DNA of 64,000 nucleotides from Microbacter sp. GSS18. Lineage in GTDB: Bacteria > Actinomycetota > Actinomycetes > Actinomycetales > Microbacteriaceae. Numbering within the stretch: the first letter of the stretch is position 1; each line of letters opens with the position of its first letter. Made by a program: the position numbers and the translations under genes. The notes beneath the pieces are model-generated. The model made no database searches, was not told the DNA's origin, and worked only from the letters and a program-made list of their open reading frames with translations. Positions 36,050-46,052 of the stretch are shown piece after piece. The stretch is from contig CP119753.1 of the NCBI GenBank assembly GCA_029319145.1, forward strand, positions 1,054,001 through 1,118,000, given 5' to 3'.

Positions 36050-39013
36050 ATGCGCGCCGACGACGCCGACGCCACCGCGTGGCGCAGCATCGTGTCGCCG
36101 CGGGTGCACGCCGACGAGGGCGTGCCCCTCGCGCTCGGCGTCGACCTGCTGGTGCGCGCACGCGACGGTTCCGCCTGGGCGCCGCGGCGTCTGACCCCCG
36201 CGACCGCGCGCGCGGCGGATCGTGCGCCCGAGGACGTCGTGCTCGGAGTGCGGCCCATGGTTCCCGGGGCCTCGACGGGGACGTGGGTGAAGGGCGATGC
36301 GTCATGGGACGCGGTGCGGCGCCCGGGCGACCGCTTCGCCACGGCCCCGGCGCGCTGGTTCGCGCAGCTGCACAGCATCGCCCGCGAGATGCGGAGCCTT
36401 GCGACGTACTCCGACCTGTCCGACTGGCTCGTCCTCGACACCGTCGATTCGGACCTGCTGTGGGCGCATCTCGAGCGCGCGGGCGACCATGGCGTCGACC
36501 TCGTCGGCGTGCGCCGGAACACGACGGTGGGCGTGGCGCGCGAGGCCGACGTGGCGGTCGCCGTCGACGCGCGCGCGGGCGGCGGCTACGTGCTCGCCCC
36601 GCTCGTGCGAATCGACGGCGCCGTCGCGGATGCCGCCCGCACGCGGCCGATCGGCGACTCGGGCATCCACGTCCACCGGTTCGAGGGCGAGGCGGTGCAC
36701 GTGACACTCGCCCGCGCGGCGCTGGGGGAGACCGCCCGCCGGCTGCTCACCGCCCGATCGCCCGTGTCGGTGCCGGGGTCCGAGGCGACGGAGTTCCTCA
36801 CCGGCCACGCTCCGCGCCTGGCGCGCCGGGAGCGCGTGACGCCGGGACCCGGCGTGTCGATCCCGGCACCGCCGCCCCCCGTGCTCGTCGTCGCGGTGAC
36901 GTACGCCGATCCCGACCGCACGACGGTCGGCGCGGCGTGGGAGTACGCCGGGCTCGGCCGGCTGCCCTTCGCGGCGGGGGAGCGCTCGTCGGACCGGGAC
37001 GCCGCGGCGGAGGCGGCGACGCTGGAGCGGATCCGTCCGCTGTGGGACCCGCCGCCGGGCATCGCCCACGCCCCGCTCACGCTCACGGGCGAGGACGCGC
37101 TCGCGTTCGGCACCGAGATCCTGCCCGCCCTCACCGCGCTCGACCGCGTGCGCATCGAGACGTCCGGGCCCGCGCCGCGGTACCGCGAACTCGACGGCGT
37201 CCCCGAGATCTCGGTCACCGCCGTCGAGAGCCCCGAGCCCGACTGGTTCGATCTCGGCGTCGTCGTCACTATCGACGGCCGCCGCATCCCCTTCGGCGCC
37301 CTCTTCACGGCCCTCAGCATGCGACGGCGGCGCATGATGCTCTCCGACGGCGCGCACTTCTCGCTCGCGCACCCCGCGCTCGACCGGCTGCGGGACCTCA
37401 TCGACGAGGCGGCCGACGTCGTGGAGTGGGAGCCGGAGGGCGCGAGGGTCGACCGGCATCAGCTCGCGGTCTGGGCCGATTTCGAGGACCTCGCCGACCA
37501 GGCCGAGCCGGCCGTGTCGTGGCGACGGACGATCGAGGGGCTGCGCGACCTCGAGGCGATCCCCGAGACGCCCGCGCCGGAGGCGCTGCACGCCGTCATG
37601 CGCCCGTACCAGAAGGTCGGCTTCGACTGGCTCGCCTTCCTGTGGCGCAGTCGCCTCGGAGGCATCCTCGCCGACGACATGGGGCTCGGCAAGACGCTCC
37701 AGGCGCTGGCGCTGGCCGCGCACACCCGCGAGGCGGGGGAGACCCGGCCGATCCTCGTCGTCGCCCCCACGAGCGTTCTGGGCACGTGGCGCGATGAGGC
37801 CGGACGCTTCACGCCCGGCCTCCGCGTCCACGTCGCCGCGTCCACGCAGGCCCGCGCATCGACGGAGCTCGCCGCGGCGGCGCGGGACGCGCACGTGATC
37901 GTGACCTCCTACGCGGTGCTGCGGCTCGACGAGGCCGCGTACGCGGACGTGGACTGGGCGGCCGTCGTCCTCGACGAAGCGCAGTCGGTGAAGAACCCGG
38001 CCACGCGCGTGCACCGCGCTGCCCGCGCCCTGCGCGCCGACGCCGTGTTCGCCCTCACCGGGACGCCGCTGGAGAACACGCTCGCCGATCTGTGGGCGCT
38101 GCTGTCACTGACCTCGCCCGGCCTCTTCCCGTCGGCGCCGCGGTTCCGGCGCGATTTCATCGGCCCCATCGAGAACGGCAAGGTCCCCGAGAACGTCGAG
38201 GGCGGGCCGTTCCGCGCCGCGAGACTGGCGCGGCTGCGCCGCCGCATCCGGCCCTTCGTCCTGCGTCGCACCAAGGAGCGCGTCGCCGCCGAACTGCCGC
38301 CGCGGCAGGAGCAGGTCGTCCACGTGGAGCTGAGCGCCGCGCATCGGGCGGTCTACGACACGGTCCTGCAGCGCGAGCGGCAGAAGGTCCTCGGTCTGGT
38401 GGCCGACCTCGACCGGAACCGGTTCATCGTGTTCCGGTCGCTGACGCTCCTGCGCATGCTGAGCCTCGCCCCCGAGCTCGTCGACGCCGGCGATGCGGGC
38501 ATCCGCTCGGCGAAGCTCGACACCCTCACCGCCCGGCTCGTCGAACTGGCGGCGGAAGGGCACCGCGCGCTCGTGTTCAGCCAGTTCACGTCCTACCTCG
38601 ACATCGTGCAGGGCCGCCTCGCCGCCGAAGGGCTCGCCTCCGTGCGCCTGGACGGCTCGACCAGGCGACGCGACGACGTCGTCTCGAGCTTCCGGGACGG
38701 CGACGCGCCGGTGTTCCTGATCAGCCTCAAAGCCGGCGGCGTCGGACTCACCCTCACCGAGGCGGACTACGTGTTCCTCCTGGATCCGTGGTGGAATCCC
38801 GCCGCCGAGGCGCAGGCGATCGACCGCACGCACCGGATCGGACAGTCCTCGCCGGTGATGGTGTACCGCCTCGTCGCCGCCGGCACGATCGAGGAGAAGG
38901 TCCTCGCGCTGCAGCAGCGGAAGGCGCGGCTGATCGAGTCCGTGATGGACGACGACGATCTGCTCGCCCGGTCGCTCACCGCGGAGGACGTGCGGGAGCT
39001 GTTCGCGCTCTGA
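36050..39013 (+). CDS. SNF2-family DEAD/DEAH ATPase
   Basis: About 987 residues. The C-terminal half is a complete SNF2 motor: motif I DDMGLGKTLQ (about 542), motif II DEAQ (about 641), LTGTPLENTLADLWAL, LRRTKERVAAELPPRQ, LVFSQFTSYLDIVQ, and motif VI QAIDRTHRIGQ (about 922). The first 520 residues match no domain I can name. Such bacterial SNF2 proteins are DNA translocases, often linked to transcription recycling (RapA-like) or defence; no restriction, methylase or nuclease gene lies next to it. Start ATG 36050 has CCAGG upstream; ATG 36041 is three codons earlier. Confidence 0.9.
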   Translation: MRADDADATAWRSIVSPRVHADEGVPLALGVDLLVRARDGSAWAPRRLTPATARAADRAPEDVVLGVRPMVPGASTGTWVKGDASWDAVRRPGDRFATAPARWFAQLHSIAREMRSLATYSDLSDWLVLDTVDSDLLWAHLERAGDHGVDLVGVRRNTTVGVAREADVAVAVDARAGGGYVLAPLVRIDGAVADAARTRPIGDSGIHVHRFEGEAVHVTLARAALGETARRLLTARSPVSVPGSEATEFLTGHAPRLARRERVTPGPGVSIPAPPPPVLVVAVTYADPDRTTVGAAWEYAGLGRLPFAAGERSSDRDAAAEAATLERIRPLWDPPPGIAHAPLTLTGEDALAFGTEILPALTALDRVRIETSGPAPRYRELDGVPEISVTAVESPEPDWFDLGVVVTIDGRRIPFGALFTALSMRRRRMMLSDGAHFSLAHPALDRLRDLIDEAADVVEWEPEGARVDRHQLAVWADFEDLADQAEPAVSWRRTIEGLRDLEAIPETPAPEALHAVMRPYQKVGFDWLAFLWRSRLGGILADDMGLGKTLQALALAAHTREAGETRPILVVAPTSVLGTWRDEAGRFTPGLRVHVAASTQARASTELAAAARDAHVIVTSYAVLRLDEAAYADVDWAAVVLDEAQSVKNPATRVHRAARALRADAVFALTGTPLENTLADLWALLSLTSPGLFPSAPRFRRDFIGPIENGKVPENVEGGPFRAARLARLRRRIRPFVLRRTKERVAAELPPRQEQVVHVELSAAHRAVYDTVLQRERQKVLGLVADLDRNRFIVFRSLTLLRMLSLAPELVDAGDAGIRSAKLDTLTARLVELAAEGHRALVFSQFTSYLDIVQGRLAAEGLASVRLDGSTRRRDDVVSSFRDGDAPVFLISLKAGGVGLTLTEADYVFLLDPWWNPAAEAQAIDRTHRIGQSSPVMVYRLVAAGTIEEKVLALQQRKARLIESVMDDDDLLARSLTAEDVRELFAL

Positions 39014-39031
39014 CGCGCGGGGCGCGCGGGC

Positions 39032-39059
39032 GGGGCTCCGGGTCGTCGCCCGGAGCCCC
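39032..39059 (+). terminator. 11-bp perfect hairpin after the SNF2 gene
   Basis: GGGGCTCCGGG (39032-39042) pairs with CCCGGAGCCCC (39049-39059) around TCGTCG. No T run follows. It ends 2 nt before the TAGAAT box of the next gene, so it also covers that promoter's -35 to -10 spacer. Confidence 0.55.
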
Positions 39060-39061
39060 AG

Positions 39062-39067
39062 TAGAAT
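39062..39067 (+). promoter_or_regulatory. -10 box for the MBL-Rieske gene
   Basis: TAGAAT; start near 39074, giving a 23-nt leader containing AGGAGG at 39085-39090. Confidence 0.5.
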
Positions 39068-39096
39068 CGTCCACGGTTCGACACAGGAGGATTTTC

Positions 39097-40650
39097 ATGC
39101 GGATCACGGGCCTCGGGCACGCCGGGATGTTCATCGAGACGGCCGGCGGAAGCATCCTGTGCGACCCGGTCGTCAAGCCGTCGTTCTTCGGCTCGTGGTT
39201 CGTCTTCCCCGACAATCGCGCCCTCGACTGGGAACGCTTCGGCGCGGCCGACTTCCTCTACATATCGCACCGCCACCGCGACCACTTCGACCCGTGGTTC
39301 CTCGAGACGTACGTGTCGAAGGACGTCAAGGTGCTGCTGCCGGAGTACCCCACCGACGACCTCGAGCAGGACCTCCGCGCGCTCGGCTACGACAACATCG
39401 TCTACACCCAGGCGGGGGTGCCGCTGGAGTACGGCGACCTGAAGATCATGGTGACGCCGCTGCGAGCACCGTCGGACGGCCCGATCGGGGACTCGTCGCT
39501 GTCGGTGGACGACGGCACGGCGAGCATCCTCAACCAGAACGACTCGCACCCGCTGGACCTCGAGAAGCTGCTGTCGTTCTCGAAGCCCGAGGCGTACTTC
39601 ACCCAGACCTCCGGGGCGATCTGGTGGCCCATGGTCTACGATCTGCCGCACGACGCGAAGCAGAACTTCGCGAAGCTCAAGCGGGACGCGCAGAACAAGC
39701 GCGCGATGTACTACATCGAGAAGGTCGATGCCCCCCACGTGTTCCCGATGGCGGGCCCGCCGATGTTCCTGCGCGAAGAGCTGTTCCGCTACAACGGCTT
39801 CGGGCTGGAGGACGACTCGATCTTCACCGACTCGATGCAGTTCCTCGAGCACATGGCCGAGCAGCGCCCGGAGCAGGCTGGGCACCTGTTCATCCCCGGC
39901 ACGGTCGTGGACATGAACGCCGGCGAGCTGACCGTCACGCAGACGCTGTACTCGGATGCCGACATCGAGCGCATCTACCGGGACAAGTGGACCTATCTCG
40001 CCGAGCAGCGCGACACGCGCCAGGACGAGATCACCGCCGAGGAGGCCACGCGCGCCGAGGTGCTGCCGCCGGCCGAGATGCTCGCCGCCATCAAGGACTG
40101 GTGGGAGCCGCTGCTGCGGCGCGCCCGGACGATCCGGAACGGCGTCGGCGGCAACGTGCGCTTCCGCATCGGCGAGCTCGACATGGTCGTGGACTTCCCC
40201 AGGGCCAAGGTCCGCGAGTACGCCGGCGAGGAGTGCGTGTACTGGTACACGATCCCCGCGGATCTCGTCTCGACGAACATCTCCGACCACGAGATCGACT
40301 GGTCGAACTCGATCTTCCTGTCGATGCAGTTCGAGGTCGGGCGTAGCGGCAAGTTCAACGAGTTCCTCACGACCTTCCTCAAGTGCCTGTCGCGGGACCG
40401 CATCGAGTACGTCGAGAACTGGTACTCCGAGCAGACCGATCAGACCGAGGACGTCCAGCTCGAGGACTGGGTGGTGCAGCGCCGCTGCCCGCACCTGCGC
40501 GCCGACCTCAGCAAGACCGGCAAGATCGAGGACGGCGTCCTCACCTGCAGCCTCCACGACTGGAAGTGGGACCTCCGAAGCGGCAAGTGCCTGACATCGC
40601 AAGGGCACGAGATCCGCTCGACCGCTGCCGAGCCCGCGCCCACGCGCTGA
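39097..40650 (+). CDS. Metallo-beta-lactamase fold protein with C-terminal Rieske [2Fe-2S] domain
   Basis: 517 residues. The N-terminal half is an UlaG-like metallo-beta-lactamase fold with the metal motif H58-R-H60-R-D62-H63 and later GDSSLSVDDG. The C-terminus is a Rieske domain: C464-P-H466 and C484-x2-H487, 17 residues apart. The same two modules, in the opposite order, make up CMP-N-acetylneuraminic acid hydroxylase (CMAH), so an oxygenase acting on a bound sugar nucleotide or related substrate is one idea. No signal peptide; no sialic acid genes or reductase next to it. A strong AGGAGG site and its own promoter suggest real expression. Substrate unknown. Confidence 0.88.
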   Translation: MRITGLGHAGMFIETAGGSILCDPVVKPSFFGSWFVFPDNRALDWERFGAADFLYISHRHRDHFDPWFLETYVSKDVKVLLPEYPTDDLEQDLRALGYDNIVYTQAGVPLEYGDLKIMVTPLRAPSDGPIGDSSLSVDDGTASILNQNDSHPLDLEKLLSFSKPEAYFTQTSGAIWWPMVYDLPHDAKQNFAKLKRDAQNKRAMYYIEKVDAPHVFPMAGPPMFLREELFRYNGFGLEDDSIFTDSMQFLEHMAEQRPEQAGHLFIPGTVVDMNAGELTVTQTLYSDADIERIYRDKWTYLAEQRDTRQDEITAEEATRAEVLPPAEMLAAIKDWWEPLLRRARTIRNGVGGNVRFRIGELDMVVDFPRAKVREYAGEECVYWYTIPADLVSTNISDHEIDWSNSIFLSMQFEVGRSGKFNEFLTTFLKCLSRDRIEYVENWYSEQTDQTEDVQLEDWVVQRRCPHLRADLSKTGKIEDGVLTCSLHDWKWDLRSGKCLTSQGHEIRSTAAEPAPTR

Positions 40651-40694
40651 CGGCGAGGCGGCGCGGTCACACGCGCGGCGCGCGATCGAGCGTG

Positions 40695-40711
40695 TCGACG
40701 AACCTCGTCGA
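40695..40711. terminator. Short hairpin between convergent genes
   Basis: TCGACGA and TCGTCGA pair around a 3-nt loop between the MBL-Rieske stop and the convergent membrane protein stop. It could serve both directions; the stem is only 7 bp. Confidence 0.35.
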
Positions 40712-40738
40712 TTCGGGCAGACCGGCGTTGAGCAGACC

Positions 40739-41386
40739 TCACACCGGCGGTGCAGGGGGATGAGGCGCGCGTCGGCGGGTCGCCCTGACCCCTAGTTCGA
40801 CATGCCACGCGGTGAGGGCGAGCGCCATGGCTCCCAGCGAGGTCCAGAGGATCATGCCGACGGCCTGGATCGTGGTCGCCAGCAGGCCGGCGACGATCAT
40901 GCCGGCCGCGAACAGCCCGAGAGCGACGAACACGACGACGCGCATGGCAGGCGACATCAGGTCGGAGCGGCGTATGCGCATGACCGACGCGACGATCGCC
41001 CAGACGAACAGGCCCGCCCAGACCGGGACGAACCACACGAACAGCAAGGCGGCCAGGGCCGCGGCGACTCCGAGCAGCGCGGGACCGCGGGGCACGGCGT
41101 GCGTACCCTCTCGAACGGGCAGCTCTGCGGCGAAGAAGCCCACCATGGTGTAACCGGGCGAGCCCTCCTCGTCGACGGGCGCTCCGAGCCCGACGGCACC
41201 GACCAGGACCGCGGTTGTCAGCAGGATCGCGACCGCGAGGGCACCGCTCACGGTTGCGGCGCCGATCTCGTCGATGGTGGGGCTGCCGGTCGCGAGCGCG
41301 TACCCGCAGATCCCCGTGATGAGCAGCCACGCCAGACTCGAGGCGATGCTGAACCAGGGCAGCATTCGAGCGAGCAGATGAACCAT
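40739..41386 (-). CDS. Uncharacterised polytopic membrane protein
   Basis: 215 residues with about six hydrophobic segments (roughly 8-30, 42-66, 101-115, 116-135, 146-168, 172-192) and a basic, proline-rich C-terminal tail (RATRRRAPHPPAPPV). No family recognised. ATG 41386 is the first in-frame start, with GAGGA close upstream. It faces away from pyrR and converges on the MBL-Rieske gene. The roughly 200 bases up to pyrR hold promoter and leader sequence only. Confidence 0.65.
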   Translation of the reverse strand: MVHLLARMLPWFSIASSLAWLLITGICGYALATGSPTIDEIGAATVSGALAVAILLTTAVLVGAVGLGAPVDEEGSPGYTMVGFFAAELPVREGTHAVPRGPALLGVAAALAALLFVWFVPVWAGLFVWAIVASVMRIRRSDLMSPAMRVVVFVALGLFAAGMIVAGLLATTIQAVGMILWTSLGAMALALTAWHVELGVRATRRRAPHPPAPPV

Positions 41387-41530
41387 CGCCCATCCTCCTC
41401 AGGCTCGCCGGGCCCCCGTTGCGCCATCAGCCCGACTCGGCTCCGTGCCGCGCCACGCGGCACCTTCGACCACAGAATAGACCCGGCTGACACGACGAGG
41501 AAGAGACGCCGCGACGGTCGTCGGGTCGGG

Positions 41531-41576
41531 TACGCTGGGAGTACCACAGCAACCTTTAACCCCGTCCCGTGAGGCG
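41531..41576 (+). promoter_or_regulatory. pyr operon promoter and PyrR-binding loop
   Basis: TACGCT (41531-41536) is a candidate -10. Downstream, 41563-41576 matches the PyrR anti-antiterminator loop ARUCCNGNGAGGYU at 12 of 14 positions, including the invariant UCC-N-G-N-GAGG. The loop ends 16 nt before the pyrR ATG and abuts the purine-rich ribosome-site region. The leader is about 50 nt, too short for classical attenuation, so PyrR probably blocks translation, as described in mycobacteria. Confidence 0.7.
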
Positions 41577-41592
41577 GAGAAGGGAGCGGCGG

Positions 41593-42123
41593 ATGAGCAC
41601 GCGAACCGTGCTGCACGAGGCCGACATCGCCCGCGCCTTGACTCGGATCTCGCACGAGATCCTGGAGTCCAACAAAGGCCCGGACGATCTGGTGATCCTC
41701 GGCATCCCCACTCGCGGCGTCACGCTCGCCCATCGCATCGCGGCGCTCGTCACCGAGTTCGGCGGCATGGCCGTCCCGGTGGGCTCGCTCGATGTGACCA
41801 TGTACCGCGACGACCTGCATCGCAATCCGACCCGGACGCCGCAGCCGACCGAGATCCCCGCGGGCGGGATCGACGGCAAGGTCGTCGTCCTCGTCGACGA
41901 CGTGCTGTTCTCGGGTCGCAGCATCCGCGCGGCGCTGGACGCCGTCAAGGACATCGGCCGCCCACGCGCGGTGCGCCTGGCGACTCTCATCGACCGCGGC
42001 CACCGCGAGCTGCCGATCCGGCCGGACTTCGTCGGCAAGAACCTCCCGAGCGCCCGCGAGGAGCGCGTCAACGTGCGCCTCGCCGAGGTCGACGGCGTCG
42101 AGGAGGTGACGATCGGCGCATGA
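41593..42123 (+). CDS. pyrR: Bifunctional PyrR: pyr operon regulator / uracil phosphoribosyltransferase
   Basis: 176 residues. Binds pyr leader RNA when UMP or UTP is bound, and may salvage uracil with PRPP. The PRPP loop [19 protein letters not shown] is intact, as are [16 protein letters not shown] and [12 protein letters not shown] 41593 (MSTRTV) is preferred over an in-frame ATG at 41569 because the latter lies inside the RNA loop. Overlaps pyrB by ATGA. Confidence 0.96.
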   Translation: MSTRTVLHEADIARALTRISHEILESNKGPDDLVILGIPTRGVTLAHRIAALVTEFGGMAVPVGSLDVTMYRDDLHRNPTRTPQPTEIPAGGIDGKVVVLVDDVLFSGRSIRAALDAVKDIGRPRAVRLATLIDRGHRELPIRPDFVGKNLPSAREERVNVRLAEVDGVEEVTIGA

Positions 42124-43088
42124 AGAACCTGCTCGACACCCGCACGCTCTCGCGCGACGACGCGATCGGCATCCTCGATGTCGCCGAGGACATGGCCGAC
42201 ACGCAGCGTCGCGAGGTCAAGAAGCTTCCGACGCTGCGCGGCAAGACCGTCGTGAACCTGTTCTTCGAGGACTCCACGCGCACGCGGATCTCGTTCGAGG
42301 CGGCCGCCAAGCGCCTGTCCGCCGACGTCATCAACTTCTCGGCCAAGGGCTCGAGCGTCTCGAAGGGCGAGTCCCTTCAGGACACCGCGCAGACGCTCCA
42401 GGCCATGGGGGCGGATGCCGTCGTCATCCGCCACGGCGCCTCCGGCGCACCCCGGACCCTCGCCACCAGCGGCTGGATCACCGCCGGCGTCGTCAACGCC
42501 GGCGACGGCACCCACGAGCATCCCACGCAGGCACTGCTGGACGCTTTCACGATGCGCAAGCGCCGGTTCGGCGACGCCAGCCGCGGACGCGACCTGGCGG
42601 GCCAGCACGTGACGATCGTGGGCGACATCCTCCACTCGCGGGTCGCGCGCTCCAACGTCTGGCTGCTGAACACCCTCGGCGCCGACGTCACGCTGGTGGC
42701 CCCGCCCACGCTCGTGCCGCAGGACGTGTCGGCGTGGCCGGTGACCGTCGTCTACGACCTCGACGAGGCCCTCGAGGCGAGCCCCGACGTCCTGATGATG
42801 CTGCGCATCCAGCTGGAGCGCATGAACGCCGCGTATTTCCCTACTGAACGGGAGTATTCGCGCCGCTGGGGCCTCGACGCCCGGCGACTTCACACCCTCG
42901 GCCCGGATAGCATTGTCATGCACCCCGGCCCGATGAACCGCGGCCTGGAGATCTCCGCCGACGCCGCCGATTCGCCGCGCTCGACGGTCCTCGAGCAGGT
43001 GGCGAACGGCGTCTCGGTACGGATGGCGGTGCTGTATCTGCTGCTGGCGGGCTCGGACCCGCGCGATGAGAAGGAGGACGCACGATGA
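42120..43088 (+). CDS. pyrB: Aspartate carbamoyltransferase catalytic subunit
   Basis: Condenses carbamoyl phosphate with aspartate; 322 residues. The carbamoyl-phosphate motif [12 protein letters not shown] and the [12 protein letters not shown] loop are intact, and [20 protein letters not shown] is the usual aspartate-domain segment. No pyrI is present, as expected in this phylum. Overlaps both neighbours by four bases. Confidence 0.97.
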   Translation: MKNLLDTRTLSRDDAIGILDVAEDMADTQRREVKKLPTLRGKTVVNLFFEDSTRTRISFEAAAKRLSADVINFSAKGSSVSKGESLQDTAQTLQAMGADAVVIRHGASGAPRTLATSGWITAGVVNAGDGTHEHPTQALLDAFTMRKRRFGDASRGRDLAGQHVTIVGDILHSRVARSNVWLLNTLGADVTLVAPPTLVPQDVSAWPVTVVYDLDEALEASPDVLMMLRIQLERMNAAYFPTEREYSRRWGLDARRLHTLGPDSIVMHPGPMNRGLEISADAADSPRSTVLEQVANGVSVRMAVLYLLLAGSDPRDEKEDAR

Positions 43089-44395
43089 CCGAGGTCCTCT
43101 TGTTCCGAGGAGCCCAGATCGAAGGCTCTGCCGCCGCCGACATCCTCGTCGAGGACGGCCGGATCGCCGCGGTCGGCCCGGATGCCGGCCGCGCGGGCGC
43201 GACGGTCGTCGACGCCGACGGGCTGCTGGTCCTGCCCGGCCTCGTCGATCTGCACACGCACCTGCGCGAACCCGGCTACGAGGCGTCCGAGACGGTGCTC
43301 ACCGGAACGCGCGCCGCCGCCGCGGGCGGGTACACGGCCGTGTTCGCCATGCCCAACACGTCGCCGGTCGCCGACACCGCCGGCGTCGTCGAGCAGGAGC
43401 TCGCGCTCGGCGAGGCGGCGGGCTTCGCCACCGTGCAGCCGATCGGCGCGGTCACGGTCGGGCAGAAGGGCGAGCGCCTCGCGGAGCTCGGCGCGATGGC
43501 GGAGTCCCGCGCGCGAGTGCGCGTCTTCAGCGACGACGGCTTCTGCGTGTGGGATCCGCTCATCATGCGCCGGGCGCTGGAGTACGTGAAGGCGTTCGAC
43601 GGCGTCATCGCGCAGCACGCGCAGGACCCGCGCCTGACCGAGGGCGCGCAGATGAACGAGGGTCCGGTGTCGGCCGAGCTCGGCCTCGCCGGATGGCCGG
43701 CTGTCGCCGAGGAGTCGATCATCGCCCGCGACGTGCTGCTGGCCGAGCACGTCGGATCGCGCCTGCACGTGTGCCACCTCTCGACGGCGGGGTCGGTCGA
43801 CATCATCCGCTGGGCCAAGAAGCGCGGAATCGACGTCACCGCCGAGGTGACGCCTCACCACCTGCTGCTGACCGACGAGCTCGTGCGCGGCTACGACCCC
43901 CGGTTCAAGGTGAACCCCCCGCTGCGCACCGAGGAGGACGTCATGGCCGTCCGCGAGGGCCTGGCCGACGGAACGATCGACATCGTCGCCACCGACCACG
44001 CGCCGCACCCGGCCGAGGCGAAGGCCTGCGAATGGCAGGCGGCGGCCAACGGCATGGTGGGACTCGAGAGCGCGCTGCGCATCGTGCACGCCACGATGGT
44101 CGAGACCGGCCTGATCACGTGGGGCGACGTCGCGCGCGTCATGTCGCGCGAGCCCGCCCGCATCGGACGCCTGGACGGCCACGGCACACCTCTGACCGAG
44201 GGACAGCCCGCCTCGCTGACCTTCTACGACCCGCGGCCGGTCCGCACGTTCGGCGCGGACGACCTGCGCGGCCGCAGCGCCAACTCGCCGTACGTCGGGC
44301 GCGAGCTTCCCGGAGAGGTCCGCTGGACGCTGCACGCCGGCGTGCCGACCGTCGCCGACGGAGCGCTCCTCGACGAGCCCGGGGTGCGCGCATGA
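43085..44395 (+). CDS. pyrC: Dihydroorotase
   Basis: 436-residue class I dihydroorotase. Metal ligands in [10 protein letters not shown], substrate residues [23 protein letters not shown] for metal histidines and [13 protein letters not shown] near the end. Cyclises carbamoyl-aspartate. Overlaps the next small gene by ATGA. Confidence 0.96.
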   Translation: MTEVLLFRGAQIEGSAAADILVEDGRIAAVGPDAGRAGATVVDADGLLVLPGLVDLHTHLREPGYEASETVLTGTRAAAAGGYTAVFAMPNTSPVADTAGVVEQELALGEAAGFATVQPIGAVTVGQKGERLAELGAMAESRARVRVFSDDGFCVWDPLIMRRALEYVKAFDGVIAQHAQDPRLTEGAQMNEGPVSAELGLAGWPAVAEESIIARDVLLAEHVGSRLHVCHLSTAGSVDIIRWAKKRGIDVTAEVTPHHLLLTDELVRGYDPRFKVNPPLRTEEDVMAVREGLADGTIDIVATDHAPHPAEAKACEWQAAANGMVGLESALRIVHATMVETGLITWGDVARVMSREPARIGRLDGHGTPLTEGQPASLTFYDPRPVRTFGADDLRGRSANSPYVGRELPGEVRWTLHAGVPTVADGALLDEPGVRA

Positions 44396-44898
44396 CCCGC
44401 GAAGGCGCCCTCCTGGTCGTCGCCGCCGTCACCGTCGTCCTGCTCGCGGTCCTCGCCTGGGCATGGTGGCGCCGGACGCGGCGAGACGCGGTCTGGACGG
44501 CGCCGGCGGGCGAGATCCCCGCCGGAGCCCGCGAGAGCGCCGTCTTCGAGACCCTCTACGTGGCCACGACGCGCCACGGCGAGCCGCTCGAGCGTCTGGC
44601 GATCGGGGGCCTCGCCTTCCGCTCACGCGCCACGTTCACGGTGACCGACGCCGGCTTCGCCCTCGACCTCACGGGCAAGCCGCGGCTCTTCTTCGCCGCG
44701 TCGCGTCTCGACGACGTCGCACAGGCGACGGTCGCCATCGACCGCGTGGTCGAGCGCGACGGCCTCGTGCGCGTCGCGTGGCGCATCGACGACGAGACGG
44801 TCGTCGACTCCTACTTCCGACCTCAGGATGCCTCGGCACGCGCTCTCGCGGACGCCCTGAGCGGCATCCTCCCCATCCCGACGGGACACGACGCATGA
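44392..44898 (+). CDS. PH-like membrane protein of the pyr operon
   Basis: 168 residues: one N-terminal span (about 6-25, [20 protein letters not shown]), then a soluble PH-like beta domain. A small protein of this type is regularly found between pyrC and carA in actinobacteria, but its role is unknown. It overlaps pyrC and carA by four bases each, so it is translated with the pathway enzymes. Confidence 0.82.
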   Translation: MTREGALLVVAAVTVVLLAVLAWAWWRRTRRDAVWTAPAGEIPAGARESAVFETLYVATTRHGEPLERLAIGGLAFRSRATFTVTDAGFALDLTGKPRLFFAASRLDDVAQATVAIDRVVERDGLVRVAWRIDDETVVDSYFRPQDASARALADALSGILPIPTGHDA

Positions 44899-46052
44899 CA
44901 TTCCAGTTCCAGTCCGACCCCGCCGTGCTCGTCCTCGAGGACGGCACCCGCTACCACGGCCGCGCCTACGGCGCGCGGGGCACCACGCTCGGCGAGGTCG
45001 TCTTCGCCACCGGCATGACCGGCTACCAGGAGACCCTCACCGACCCGTCCTACGCCGGCCAGATCGTGCTGCAGACCGCGCCCCACATCGGCAACACCGG
45101 CGTCAACGACGAGGACCCCGAGTCCCGCCGCATCTGGGTCGCGGGCTACATCGTGCGCGATCCCTCGCGCGTCGTGTCGAACTGGCGCGCCGACGAGTCG
45201 CTGGACGACGCGCTCACCCGCGACGGCATCGTCGGCATCTCCGGCATCGACACGCGAGCCGTCACACGACGCATCCGCTCCGACGGCAGCATGCGCGGCG
45301 GCGTCTTCTCGGGCGAGGCCGCATCGCTGGCCGAGGACGAGCAGCTGCGCCTCGTGCGCGAGGCACCCGAGATGGCCGGGCAGAACCTGTCCGGCCAGGT
45401 GTCGGTGGACGCCCCGCAGGTCACCCCGGCGACGGGGGAGCGGCTCGGCAGCCTCGCCGTGCTGGATCTGGGGGTCAAGCAGGCGACGGTCGACAACCTC
45501 GCCGCGCGCGGCTTCGACGTGCACGTGATGCCGCAGACCTCGACGATCGCCGACATCCTCGCGATCGACCCGGTCGCCGTCTTCTACTCCAACGGCCCGG
45601 GCGACCCGGCGGCCTCCGACGCGCACGTCGAGCTGCTGCGCTCGGTGCTCGACCGCAGGCTGCCGTTCTTCGGCATCTGCTTCGGCAACCAGCTGCTGGG
45701 ACGCGCACTGGGCTTCGGCACCTACAAGCTGCCCTTCGGGCACCGCGGCATCAACCAGCCGGTGCGCGACAAGCAGACCGGCCGCGTGGAGATCACCGCG
45801 CACAACCACGGCTTCGCCGTCGACGCGCCCACCGACGGCGTCGTCGACAGCCCCCACGGCTACGGCCGCGTCGAGGTCAGCCATGTCGGCCTCAACGACG
45901 ACTGCGTCGAGGGCCTGCGCGCACTCGACATCCCGGCCTTCTCGGTGCAGTACCACCCCGAGGCCGCCGCGGGGCCCCACGACGCCAACTACCTTTTCGA
46001 CCGCTTCCGCGACCTGGTCGTCGCGACCCAGGAGACCCAGAAGAATGCCTAA
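44895..46052 (+). CDS. carA: Carbamoyl-phosphate synthase small subunit
   Basis: Glutaminase subunit, 385 residues. N-terminal domain [36 protein letters not shown]; the GATase part has the nucleophile Cys in [11 protein letters not shown] and the His-Glu in [13 protein letters not shown]. Supplies ammonia to CarB for pyrimidines and arginine. ATG 44895 overlaps the PH-like gene, and its 3' end overlaps carB by 8 bases. Confidence 0.97.
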   Translation: MTFQFQSDPAVLVLEDGTRYHGRAYGARGTTLGEVVFATGMTGYQETLTDPSYAGQIVLQTAPHIGNTGVNDEDPESRRIWVAGYIVRDPSRVVSNWRADESLDDALTRDGIVGISGIDTRAVTRRIRSDGSMRGGVFSGEAASLAEDEQLRLVREAPEMAGQNLSGQVSVDAPQVTPATGERLGSLAVLDLGVKQATVDNLAARGFDVHVMPQTSTIADILAIDPVAVFYSNGPGDPAASDAHVELLRSVLDRRLPFFGICFGNQLLGRALGFGTYKLPFGHRGINQPVRDKQTGRVEITAHNHGFAVDAPTDGVVDSPHGYGRVEVSHVGLNDDCVEGLRALDIPAFSVQYHPEAAAGPHDANYLFDRFRDLVVATQETQKNA

